A stretch of 64,000 bases of DNA from Candidatus Nitrosocosmicus sp. (GTDB lineage: Archaea; Thermoproteota; Nitrososphaeria; Nitrososphaerales; Nitrososphaeraceae), in the NCBI GenBank assembly GCA_031177355.1, contig JAPSGR010000006.1:17802-81801 (forward strand). The letters are read 5' to 3'. The notes below the pieces were generated by a model that did no database searches, was not told the origin of the DNA, and saw only the letters and a program-made list of their open reading frames with translations. Shown in pieces: positions 26,289 through 34,517 of this stretch. Made by a program: the position numbers and the translations under genes. Position 1 is the first letter of the stretch. Every line of letters begins with the position of its first letter.

Positions 26289-27668
26289 CTATTTATACTC
26301 CAAGAATCGTATCCACTCAGGGAACCACAACTGACTTTCCTTTATTTCAATTCCCTTGGCTAAAATTTCAGGAGAATTGTATAATACCGAATCAACTCCT
26401 AAATCTAAAGCTATTTCCTTGTTTAAATCATCAATATATGATATTTTGCCGATATATTTTCTACCTAGTAGATCTTTTTGCTGAGTGTATAGTCCAACTT
26501 GTCTACCATCGACTGTGGGAACATAACTTACCAATACATGTATTTCATTTACATTGGATTTCCTTAAATAATAAACAGTTTCTATAATTGTTCCTCCAGT
26601 CTGTATTGTACCTTGAATTGAAAGAATATTTTTTTTATTGGTAACTGGTTCTATGATAAATTTGAGGGTTTTACCATTGGATAATAATTTGTTCTTACTT
26701 ACTTGTTCTGAATAATCTATCATGGGGTCTGAATCGTCATACCTGTCCTTTATGATGCCTTCTACCATCTCTATTTTCTTTTTACTATTTCTAAAACCTA
26801 AGTTTAATCCCAGAGCCATGGGTCGTGTATAATCCGGCTCAGCGAGAATTAAGTCTGCATCAGCAATTTTGCTCGATAAGAATTGTGCCTGAACCTTTCC
26901 AATGTTTTTTCTTATGGAGTAAATGCTCTTACCATTAAAGATACTCGACACGTGTGATTCTCGAATAAACTCAAATGGATCCATTAAAATTCTGTTTTTG
27001 TCCAATTGTGTAAGGATTTCCATTCCAGAATTGGAATTAATGCGGATTAACTGCCCGGGATTAATTTCTCTTAACTTTAATGAGGGAAAAAAACTTTCAA
27101 TGTAATTTTCAGAAGTAACAAGAAAATTCGCTTCACTCTCTTCTTTTCCTAAAAAAAGTGGCTTAAATCCTGTACTATTTCTAAAAACATAAATTTCATT
27201 TTCTATATTTATGACATAGTTTCCTCTCAAATGTCTATCCAGAAATTCAGCTGCCTTGGATGGATCTTTTCTTATCATAAGTAATTCTCTAAAAATATGG
27301 TGGATTTGATCAAAAGGTTCAAAATTCTTCCTTTTCATTAAAGGGTGGGTTAACAATTTATCTAGATCAATGAAAAATCCATCTAAAGCGAAATTCGTTT
27401 TCTCTATTCTTCTTGCCTTTGGTTTCTTTTTTGACAAATGGCCCACTATAGCGTACATGGGATTATTCAGCTGCCTTGTAACTTTTTCATGAATTACATC
27501 AAATGCTGGTAATGATCCATATCCATTTACCTCAAATTTTCCTGCACTTATTTTCCAATAAGCCTTACCACGATGCTGGAGTAATTGCATCCCTCGAAAG
27601 ACTTGGTAAACTGATTTCTCATTGTTCGCTTTATCCATCATCCTGCATGATGCAATAATACCCCCCAT
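26289..27668 (-). CDS. degenerate PurF (amidophosphoribosyltransferase) paralogue
   Basis: The 459-aa protein aligns with PurF along its length: a glutaminase-like Ntn domain (RGMQLLQHRGKAYW, RGNYVINIENEIYVFRNS GF) and a phosphoribosyltransferase domain (the FEFIRESHVSSIFNGKSIYS block). But it starts MGGIIAS, so there is no Cys next to the initiator Met to act as nucleophile. The PRPP loop, normally with two Asp before S-I-V-R-G-T, reads LSIQGTIQTGGTI, and the loop expected near VPVPDSG reads LAEPDYTRP. Neither glutamine hydrolysis nor PRPP transfer looks possible in the normal way. It is complete and open, so it is under selection for some other role, perhaps regulatory or as a scaffold. Confidence 0.8.
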   Translation of the reverse strand: MGGIIASCRMMDKANNEKSVYQVFRGMQLLQHRGKAYWKISAGKFEVNGYGSLPAFDVIHEKVTRQLNNPMYAIVGHLSKKKPKARRIEKTNFALDGFFIDLDKLLTHPLMKRKNFEPFDQIHHIFRELLMIRKDPSKAAEFLDRHLRGNYVINIENEIYVFRNSTGFKPLFLGKEESEANFLVTSENYIESFFPSLKLREINPGQLIRINSNSGMEILTQLDKNRILMDPFEFIRESHVSSIFNGKSIYSIRKNIGKVQAQFLSSKIADADLILAEPDYTRPMALGLNLGFRNSKKKIEMVEGIIKDRYDDSDPMIDYSEQVSKNKLLSNGKTLKFIIEPVTNKKNILSIQGTIQTGGTIIETVYYLRKSNVNEIHVLVSYVPTVDGRQVGLYTQQKDLLGRKYIGKISYIDDLNKEIALDLGVDSVLYNSPEILAKGIEIKESQLWFPEWIRFLEYK

Positions 27669-27791
27669 TAAATTCCAGAGTTGATTTATCCATTGAATGA
27701 TAAATGTTTTGATGTTTCAAATTGTTGTGTAATTATTAATTTACATCTTATAAAGTAAATATATATTCTAATTCTTGCAATCTTTCTTCTA

Positions 27792-28991
27792 TTGATAATT
27801 GGCTTGTTGGGTAAGGCAAACGTAGGTAAATCGACATTCTTCAATGCCGCCACTGATTCATCCGTACAAGTAGCTAATTTCCCATTTACTACGATTAATC
27901 CTAATATTGGAGTAGCATATGTAAGGGTTCACTGTGTTTGTAATGAATTAGGTATTTCAGATAACCCTGTTAATTCCAGATGTATTAGTGGAGTTAGGTA
28001 TATCCCAGTAAAGTTGATCGATGTAGCTGGATTAGTACGCGGAGCGCACCTTGGTCGTGGATTAGGAAACAAATTCTTAGATGATGCACGTCAGGCTGAT
28101 GTTCTAATTCATGTAATTGATATATCTGGTTCGACAGATGAGGAAGGCAAACCCGTTAATCCCGGTGAGGGTAATCCTTTTATCGATATCCAATTTGTAG
28201 AAGAAGAATTTGATCTTTGGATACGTTCAATTATTTTAAGAGATTGGGATAAGATAATTAGAGAAAGTGAAAATTTAAAACAGAGAGTTGAAACTGTAAT
28301 ATCTAATAGACTTTCCGGTCTATCAATTAATGAACAATTAATCAGGAATTCTGTGGATCAAATTGATTTGACTAAAAAACCAGCAGAATGGACTGATGAC
28401 GACTTGCTCTTGTTGAGTAAACAGATTCGCGTCAAATCTAAGCCCATTATTATAGCAGCCAACAAAGCTGATCTCCAATCCTCTGATCTCAACCTTGAAA
28501 AACTTAAGGGATTCGGAAGACCTTTCATTCCCACAGTATGCGAAGCTGAGTTGGTCTTGAAAAAGGCTTCAAGTAAGAATTTCATTTATTACTTACCCGG
28601 GGATTCAAATTTTGAAATTAAACGAGGTGATAAACTCTCGTCGGAACAAATAAGCGCTTTAAATAAGGTATCCCAAGTATTGAAAAAGTTTGGTTCAACG
28701 GGAATTCAGCAGATTCTAAATCATGCTTGTTTTCAGATGCTAAAGAAAATAGTGGTTTATCCTGTAGAAGATGAATATAAATTTACAGACAAAAATGGAA
28801 ATGTTTTGCCAGATGCAAGAATTATTTCTGCTAATTCAACTGCCAAAGATTTAGCATTTCTAATCCATAATGACTTGGGAAAAGGGTTTCTTTATGCTAT
28901 TGATGTAAGAACAAAACAGCGAATAGGTGCCGAACATATGCTAAAAAATAATGATATAATTAAAATAGTATCCACTACTGGTAGAAAATGA
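27792..28991 (+). CDS. YchF/Obg-related GTP-binding protein
   Basis: The 399-aa P-loop protein has G1 GLLGKANVGKST, a switch-II DVAGLVRGAHLGRGLGNKFL block and NKAD as G4, then a C-terminal TGS domain. This arrangement is the archaeal YchF-like branch of the Obg family, related to OLA1. The G4 motif NKAD suggests GTP use, in contrast to ATP-preferring YchF. TTG start. It overlaps kae1 by 4 bases (ATGA) and is translationally coupled to it. Confidence 0.88.
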   Translation: MIIGLLGKANVGKSTFFNAATDSSVQVANFPFTTINPNIGVAYVRVHCVCNELGISDNPVNSRCISGVRYIPVKLIDVAGLVRGAHLGRGLGNKFLDDARQADVLIHVIDISGSTDEEGKPVNPGEGNPFIDIQFVEEEFDLWIRSIILRDWDKIIRESENLKQRVETVISNRLSGLSINEQLIRNSVDQIDLTKKPAEWTDDDLLLLSKQIRVKSKPIIIAANKADLQSSDLNLEKLKGFGRPFIPTVCEAELVLKKASSKNFIYYLPGDSNFEIKRGDKLSSEQISALNKVSQVLKKFGSTGIQQILNHACFQMLKKIVVYPVEDEYKFTDKNGNVLPDARIISANSTAKDLAFLIHNDLGKGFLYAIDVRTKQRIGAEHMLKNNDIIKIVSTTGRK

Positions 28992-30022
28992 GTATGTTAT
29001 GTCTGGGTATTGAAAGTACTGCTCACACATTTGGATGTTCTGTGGTGAATTATGACAGGGGTAATTATTCTAATGTTTCTAAAGACGAATTTATACTATC
29101 AGAAACTAGAGACGTCTATAAAGCATCAGCAGGTTGGGGCATTCATCCTCGGGACGCATCAAAACATCATGCTCAAGTAGCTACTACCATATTGAGGAAG
29201 TGTCTCAAAGATGCTAATATCGATATCAAAAATATTGATCTCATTTCATACTCTGCTGGTCCCGGATTGGGCCCATGTTTACGGGTTGGTGCCGTCGTTT
29301 CTCGATCGTTAGCATCATTTTATGGTATTCCTTTAATTCCTGTAAATCATGCAGTTGGTCATATCGAATTGGGAATTAAACTTACCAATTTGAATAGTCC
29401 ACTCACACTTTTAGTTTCTGGTGGACATACTATGTTACTCGTTTACTATAGAAATAAATGGAGGATCTTCGGTGAAACTCTTGATATTACATTAGGTCAA
29501 CTTTTTGATCAAGTGGGAAGAAAAATGGGTTTTGCATCTCCATGCGGTAGTAAAATTGAAGAACTGTCTGGTCTCTCAGATGGTAATTCCTTACATTCTC
29601 TACCTTATATTATTAAGGGAAATGACGTATCTTTTTCAGGATTACTTAGTTCGGTCAAATCTTTACTTAATGATAGATCAAATCACATTTATGATATCTG
29701 CTTCTCGTTACAAGAAACTGCTTTTGCAATCATTGTCGAAGCTGTGGAACGTGCCTTAGCTTTTACTGGAAACAAAGAGTTTCTGATAGTTGGAGGCGTT
29801 TCTGCTAACAAAAGATTATCCGAAATGCTTAATTTGGCATGTACAGCCCACGGAGCTGTTTTTAATTCTTGTCCTCTAAGATATTGCGGGGATAATGGTG
29901 CACAAATAGCTTGGACTGGGTCACAGATCTATTCAAGTGAGCAACCACATATTGTAGAACCGGAAAATGCTTCTGTAAATCAATCTTGGAGACTAGATAG
30001 TGTGTATATTCCATGGAGGTAA
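28988..30022 (+). CDS. kae1: KEOPS complex tRNA threonylcarbamoyltransferase Kae1
   Basis: The 344-aa ASKHA-fold protein has LGIESTAHTFG, the metal-binding HAVGHIELG histidines, and VSGGHTML and GGVSANKRL motifs. It transfers the threonylcarbamoyl group to A37 of ANN-decoding tRNAs. Bud32 follows 390 bp downstream instead of being fused, with a minus-strand gene between them. Overlaps the GTPase gene by 4 bases. Confidence 0.95.
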   Translation: MSMLCLGIESTAHTFGCSVVNYDRGNYSNVSKDEFILSETRDVYKASAGWGIHPRDASKHHAQVATTILRKCLKDANIDIKNIDLISYSAGPGLGPCLRVGAVVSRSLASFYGIPLIPVNHAVGHIELGIKLTNLNSPLTLLVSGGHTMLLVYYRNKWRIFGETLDITLGQLFDQVGRKMGFASPCGSKIEELSGLSDGNSLHSLPYIIKGNDVSFSGLLSSVKSLLNDRSNHIYDICFSLQETAFAIIVEAVERALAFTGNKEFLIVGGVSANKRLSEMLNLACTAHGAVFNSCPLRYCGDNGAQIAWTGSQIYSSEQPHIVEPENASVNQSWRLDSVYIPWR

Positions 30023-30029
30023 TTTATGA

Positions 30030-30374
30030 TTATTGATTATTTTTTGTCTGTTGATTTATTTGTAATGTGATTTCTTTAACCCAATGTCTTGGGTTTAGAA
30101 CTCCAAACTTGTATATCTGATTACTTTTGCCTAACTCTATAACCAGTTTCTTAATAATTTTTCCTTCAGATCTTGCTTGGAAAATATCTTTAAATTCTAT
30201 TTCTATTTTTTCATCTAGCAATTCTTTTGATAATGTAGCTATTCGACCTTTGGTTTTCTCAAAAATCAGTTTTTTATTTGTCAAAGTAAGAATTCCACTC
30301 TTTAACGTATCTTCAGAACAGTCTTCGAATAAGATTCCTTTTTCTTTATTTGGAGGTTGTGGAGTATTGTCCAT
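30030..30374 (-). CDS. PH/GRAM-like small protein
   Basis: The 114-aa protein has the pattern of a short PH-like (GRAM/bPH) fold: KSGILTLTNKKLIFEKTKG, then EIEFKDIFQARSEG and YKFGVLNPRHWVKEITLQI. Such domains bind lipids or proteins. It is embedded in reverse orientation between kae1 and bud32, so it does not belong to that transcript. Confidence 0.65.
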   Translation of the reverse strand: MDNTPQPPNKEKGILFEDCSEDTLKSGILTLTNKKLIFEKTKGRIATLSKELLDEKIEIEFKDIFQARSEGKIIKKLVIELGKSNQIYKFGVLNPRHWVKEITLQINQQTKNNQ

Positions 30375-30411
30375 AATTTTTAAAGTAATGACACATTACT
30401 AAAATTATCTA

Positions 30412-31038
30412 TTGATTAGAGAAGGGACTTTATTAAAGAAAGGTGCAGAATCAGAATTATATTTAATTAATTGGTATGGAGGACATGCTGTTTCAAAAGT
30501 CAGAATTCGTAAGGATTACCGCCATCCATCTATTGATGTTCCATTAAGGAAACAACGAACTATACATGAAGCTAATATTCTATCCCAAGTAAAATTGCTT
30601 GGAATAAAAGCTCCTTTCGTTTACTTCCTTGACATATCAAACTTCGAAATTATCATGGAATACATTCAAGGAAAAACCATTAAAGATGTTTTTTCTCCTA
30701 AACTTTGTACTAATGTTGGTAAAATAATAGGAACTCTACATTCAAATAATATAATTCATGGGGACATTACAACTTCAAATTTTATAGTATCACATGATGG
30801 CGTAATCAGTTTAATAGATTTTGGATTATCTTTCATTTCTGAACGGTACGAAGATAAAGCGGCAGATATTAGATTATTTAAGGAAGTATTGAATAGTATA
30901 AACATTGAGGACTTTGTGGAATCTTTTGAGAATTTTTGTAACGGATATAACCAAACCTATACTACAGTATCATCAATAATATTTAAAACAGTGAACGATA
31001 TTGAAAAAAGGGGCCGATATTCGAGGTCTGCACTATAA
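30412..31038 (+). CDS. bud32: KEOPS kinase/ATPase Bud32
   Basis: The 208-aa small kinase has the Bud32 signatures: KKGAESELYL at the start, the IHGDITTSN catalytic loop and IDFGLSF. It is the ATPase partner of Kae1 in tRNA t6A synthesis. TTG start at 30412. Length is normal. The usual archaeal Kae1-Bud32 adjacency is broken by the inverted 114-aa gene. Confidence 0.93.
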   Translation: MIREGTLLKKGAESELYLINWYGGHAVSKVRIRKDYRHPSIDVPLRKQRTIHEANILSQVKLLGIKAPFVYFLDISNFEIIMEYIQGKTIKDVFSPKLCTNVGKIIGTLHSNNIIHGDITTSNFIVSHDGVISLIDFGLSFISERYEDKAADIRLFKEVLNSINIEDFVESFENFCNGYNQTYTTVSSIIFKTVNDIEKRGRYSRSAL

Positions 31039-31058
31039 ACTAAATAATTTTATTTGCT

Positions 31059-31298
31059 TTACCTTTTTATTGTATGACTTTTTTTACACAATCCTTTTTC
31101 CTTGTGTTGAACAAAATGGTCTTGACAAAAATCAGTTTCACATTCATAGCAGTGCCATCCGCACAATATATAACAAACATTACACTTGGAAATAGGTTTG
31201 TTATAGTCAAATTCTTTAGTTTGCTTATCTGTTCTTGCTTTTTGCAGTCTTTTTTGTTGCTGTCTCATAAATTTATCCTCTGTAATAGCGTAAAACAT
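31059..31298 (-). CDS. small B-box-like zinc-finger protein
   Basis: The 79-aa protein has a basic N-terminal helix (QQQKRLQKARTDKQTK) followed by a cysteine/histidine-rich half: SKCNVCYILCGWHCYECETD, then FCQDHFVQHK. The spacing fits a B-box or cross-brace zinc finger. Convergent with bud32; the overlapping plus-strand ORFs are its shadows. Function unknown; nucleic acid or protein binding is likely. Confidence 0.65.
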   Translation of the reverse strand: MFYAITEDKFMRQQQKRLQKARTDKQTKEFDYNKPISKCNVCYILCGWHCYECETDFCQDHFVQHKEKGLCKKSHTIKR

Positions 31299-31447
31299 CT
31301 GAATGATGTTTGAAATGCGTTCTCCAACTAAATGGATCTTTCAACCTATTTCATAAAATCAGAATATTATTTAAGCTTTTCAAACAATATTTACTTGTAA
31401 TTCACTTAAACGATTTTTTTGAAGTTGAGCATGATTCATTCGAATAA

Positions 31448-31569
31448 TGCGGGAGGTGGGATTCGAACCCACGAATCCCTAAGGAACAGGGTTATAGGAA
31501 ACCTCCAAGCTCTTTCTAAGCCTCGCACTTTTATGACCTGCGCCGTTGACCGGGCTTGGCAACCCCCGC
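31448..31569 (-). tRNA. intron-containing tRNA-Leu (anticodon uncertain)
   Basis: Read on the minus strand: acceptor 5' half GCGGGGG pairs with CTCCCGC, followed by discriminator A. The D arm is GCC..GGC with an AGCCCGGTCAAC loop. There is a short class-II variable arm (TCCTTAGGGA) and a standard T arm GTGGG-TTCGAAT-CCCAC. Class II with A73 indicates Leu. The 122-nt span is about 37 nt longer than a mature tRNA, so an intron lies in the anticodon arm. The anticodon is unclear: TAA in CATAAAA would lack U33, while CTTAGAA inside the insert is a perfect Leu UAG loop, which would need two introns. No CCA is encoded. Confidence 0.85.
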
Positions 31570-31742
31570 ATACTTAATGTATGTCTAAAGCCAAATTTAT
31601 CTATTGTCACTGCAACTTACAAAATGAAACCTTTCTTATATGGGAGGATTATGACGTAAACCTTCTAGGAAATGTATGGTTGGATTAACCTTATCAAATA
31701 ATAATAAGATATAATTAAATAATTATCCACGTAGGAAGATAA

Positions 31743-33182
31743 TTGTTGTCTAAAAAAAAGCTATTTGGAACAAATGGCATAAGGGGAGTCTTTGGTCAAG
31801 ACTTGTCAATTGAGTTTCTGATCGATATAGCATTTTCAATCGGATATTATTTCAAAAAAGGACCAATAGTTTTAGGTTATGATGGTCGTTCTTCTAGTTT
31901 ATCTATTTCAAAAGTTGTATCCGCAGTATTAACGTCCATGGGTATAGATGTTTACCAAATGGGCTTAACACCAACACCTTGCCTTCAGTATACGGTAAAG
32001 AATTTAGAAATGTCTGGTGGAATTATGATTACGGCCTCACACAATCCTAAAGAGTATAATGGATTGAAACCAGTTTCTAATATCGGGTTTGAATTATCGA
32101 GGGAAGAGGAGATCAAAATAGAGTCAATCTATCATGAAAAGCCATTTTTAGAGAAAAAATACGATAATATTGGCAATATATATGATTTGAATGTTTTGGA
32201 CCAATATATTGATAAAGTGTTAACCTTTATTAATATACCAATCGTTGAAAAATCCAAAATAAGGATTGTTATGGATTGTGGTAACGGTGTACAATCAATT
32301 GTTGCGCCTTTATTAGCACGAAAGTTGGGTTGCGAAGTCCTCGTCATGAATGGTCAAATAGATCCCAATTTTTCAGCGAGGGGATCTGAGCCTAAAATGG
32401 ATAATTTGTATAGTCTTTCGAGAATGGTCAGTGAGAATGGATATGACCTAGGCGTAGCCTATGATGGCGATGGTGATAGAAGTATCTTCTGTGACGAAAG
32501 AGGTACAATCCATTGGGGAGATAAAACCGGATCGCTTTTATCATACCATTTAATAAAGAATAAAAATCTAAATACAGAAATTGTATGTCCTATTAATTCT
32601 TCATTAGTGATTTCAAGGATTGGAGATCTGGTTAATAGAAAAGTACATTTTACAAAAGTCGGAAGTGTTGAAGTCACTTATGGTATGAAAGATACTAACT
32701 CTCTAATTGGTTTTGAGGAGAATGGAGGTTTCTTTTATGGTCCTCTTAATTTAGTTCGTGATGGGGCAATAACCACTGCCTTAATCCTAGAGATGCTAAG
32801 CTATTACAAACAAGAGAATTTAATTAATTCAAGTCATAACCCTAACAGTAGGCCTCTAAATGAAACACCCGCACTTTCTAACATTTACTCTTTATTAGGG
32901 GAAACCTTTCAATACAAATCTAGCATAAACCTATCTAGCAAGGACGATATTAAACGAGTGTTAGAGGTTTGTTCCGAACACGGGTCAGTATTTAGGGTTG
33001 AGAAAGTCGATGGTGTAAAAATATGGTTCGATTCTGAGTCTTGGATAATGTTCAGACCCAGTGGTACAGAGCCCCTAGTTCGAATCTATTCTGAATCAAA
33101 TGACAAAAGTTTACTGGATTCAAAAGTAAAGGAGTATCTGAGCTTAATAAAAAAACTTTTGAATACTGAAATTAATATATAA
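31743..33182 (+). CDS. glmM: phosphoglucosamine/phosphomannomutase family protein
   Basis: The 479-aa alpha-D-phosphohexomutase starts GTNGIRGVFG and has the active-site Ser in TASHNPKEYNG, the metal loop DGDGDR, the sugar-binding FEENGGFF and the C-terminal phosphate loop RPSGTEP. The GEENGG-type sugar loop reads FEENGGFF, as in archaeal GlmM-like enzymes. Glucosamine versus mannose or glucose substrate cannot be fully separated by motifs. TTG start. It could supply GlcN-1-P for UDP-GlcNAc together with the GNA1-like gene. Confidence 0.82.
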   Translation: MLSKKKLFGTNGIRGVFGQDLSIEFLIDIAFSIGYYFKKGPIVLGYDGRSSSLSISKVVSAVLTSMGIDVYQMGLTPTPCLQYTVKNLEMSGGIMITASHNPKEYNGLKPVSNIGFELSREEEIKIESIYHEKPFLEKKYDNIGNIYDLNVLDQYIDKVLTFINIPIVEKSKIRIVMDCGNGVQSIVAPLLARKLGCEVLVMNGQIDPNFSARGSEPKMDNLYSLSRMVSENGYDLGVAYDGDGDRSIFCDERGTIHWGDKTGSLLSYHLIKNKNLNTEIVCPINSSLVISRIGDLVNRKVHFTKVGSVEVTYGMKDTNSLIGFEENGGFFYGPLNLVRDGAITTALILEMLSYYKQENLINSSHNPNSRPLNETPALSNIYSLLGETFQYKSSINLSSKDDIKRVLEVCSEHGSVFRVEKVDGVKIWFDSESWIMFRPSGTEPLVRIYSESNDKSLLDSKVKEYLSLIKKLLNTEINI

Positions 33183-33250
33183 TAACATTTTTAATACTCT
33201 TTTTTATCATAAATCAGAGTGGAAATGATCCCAATGGGTGATTATGAATT

Positions 33251-33628
33251 ATGAGTAAACCATATTATGTAAAGTTCGAAATACCAAAAGATCTCGTCAA
33301 TGCTATATATGAGGCAGTAAGGCTAGCAAAACAAAGTGGAAAAGTCAGAAAAGGGACAAACGAAACGACAAAAGCAATAGAAAGAGGAATCAGCAGACTC
33401 GTTGTCATTGCAGAGGATGTTGAACCTCCAGAAGTAGTAGCACATTTACCGATTTTATGTGACGAACGTTCTTCAAAATATGTTTTTGTACCTAGTAAAA
33501 AAGAGTTGGGTAGTGCATTAGGAATAGATGTGGGGTCTGCAGCTGCAACAATAATAGACGCCGGCGAATCTCAACAAATTCTCGATCAAATTACAAATAC
33601 AATTGACAATTTAAAAAGCAAGTCTTAG
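33251..33628 (+). CDS. rpl7ae: 50S ribosomal protein L7Ae
   Basis: The 125-aa protein matches archaeal L7Ae, with the RKGTNETTKAIERG RNA-binding block and the IAEDVEPPEVVAHLP loop. It binds kink-turns in rRNA, box C/D and H/ACA guide RNAs and RNase P RNA. It opens the typical archaeal L7Ae-S28e-L24e-ndk-IF2 operon. Confidence 0.97.
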   Translation: MSKPYYVKFEIPKDLVNAIYEAVRLAKQSGKVRKGTNETTKAIERGISRLVVIAEDVEPPEVVAHLPILCDERSSKYVFVPSKKELGSALGIDVGSAAATIIDAGESQQILDQITNTIDNLKSKS

Positions 33629-33650
33629 TAATGCAGGTGTATTCAATTAA

Positions 33651-33863
33651 ATGAGTAAGACTGAAGAGAAAGTTATTCCCGCTGAGGTCATACAAATTGT
33701 AGGTAGGACAGGAATAGCTGGAGAAGTAATACAAGTACGTGTAAGAATATCTGAAGGAAAAGACAAAGGAAGAATTTTGACTCGAAACGTTAAAGGTCCA
33801 GTTAGAATGAATGATATTTTAATGCTGAGAGAGACCGAGCGAGAAGCAAGAAAGATAAAGTAA
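33651..33863 (+). CDS. rps28e: 30S ribosomal protein S28e
   Basis: A 70-aa OB-fold protein with the [20 protein letters not shown] start and RNVKGPVR and LRETEREAR motifs of S28e. Spacing of 22 bp after L7Ae. Confidence 0.97.
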   Translation: MSKTEEKVIPAEVIQIVGRTGIAGEVIQVRVRISEGKDKGRILTRNVKGPVRMNDILMLRETEREARKIK

Positions 33864-33898
33864 TACTTAAAATAGGGTTAATTGTAGGTGGTTAAAGA

Positions 33899-34111
33899 AT
33901 GAGTAAGAATATTGCTTCTTTGAGAAATTGTTTTTTTTGCGGTAAACGTGTCGATACTGGAAAAGGAATTATGCTCGTAAAAAATGATGGATCAATCCAG
34001 TGGACGTGTTCTTCAAAGTGTAAAAAAAATCTACGCGGTTTAAAACGTGATCCACGATTATTTAAATGGACTGATAAGTATATCAAAGGTGGAATTAGGA
34101 AGCAAAAGTAA
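33899..34111 (+). CDS. rpl24e: 50S ribosomal protein L24e
   Basis: A 70-aa zinc-ribbon protein with CFFCGK and CSSKCKKN providing four cysteines, and the RDPRLFKWT motif. Archaeal L24e is close in size to this. It lies one base before ndk, and the minus-strand ORF over it is a shadow. Confidence 0.96.
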   Translation: MSKNIASLRNCFFCGKRVDTGKGIMLVKNDGSIQWTCSSKCKKNLRGLKRDPRLFKWTDKYIKGGIRKQK

Positions 34112-34112
34112 A

Positions 34113-34517
34113 ATGGGTGTAGAACAAACACTGATACTTGTTAAACCTGATGCATTTAAGCGAAAATTAACTGGAAAAATACTCCAAAGATTTGAGGAAA
34201 AAGGCTTTAACATAGTGCAATTAAAAACATACGATTTTACCTCTGAAAAAGCACAGGACTTTTATTCTATTCATAAAAGCAAGCCATTTTTTAATGAACT
34301 TGTATCGTTTATATGTTCAGGTACAGTTGTCGCTTGTATATTGGAGGGAAACAATGCCATTAGTACCGTTAGAATAATGATTGGTTTGACTAAATCCTTT
34401 GATGCATCTCCAGGAACGATTAGGGGGGATTATGGTCTTGGAATTACTGATAATATAATTCATGCATCCGATTCGCATGAAAGCTTCATAAAAGAGTCAA
34501 CAGTAGTATTTTCTTAA
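34113..34517 (+). CDS. ndk: nucleoside diphosphate kinase
   Basis: From ATG 34113 the product is 134 aa beginning MGVEQTLILVKPDAFKR, the normal start of NDK; the longer 156-aa frame in the ORF track overlaps L24e and is not needed. The phospho-His is in NIIHASDS. It transfers phosphate between nucleoside di- and triphosphates. The stop codon directly abuts the GTG of infB. Confidence 0.95.
   Translation: MGVEQTLILVKPDAFKRKLTGKILQRFEEKGFNIVQLKTYDFTSEKAQDFYSIHKSKPFFNELVSFICSGTVVACILEGNNAISTVRIMIGLTKSFDASPGTIRGDYGLGITDNIIHASDSHESFIKESTVVFS

Noticed and set aside
34047-34112. 22-residue N-terminal extension of nucleoside diphosphate kinase
   Set aside because: It overlaps the L24e gene in another frame and NDK homologues begin at the internal MGVEQTLILVKPDA.
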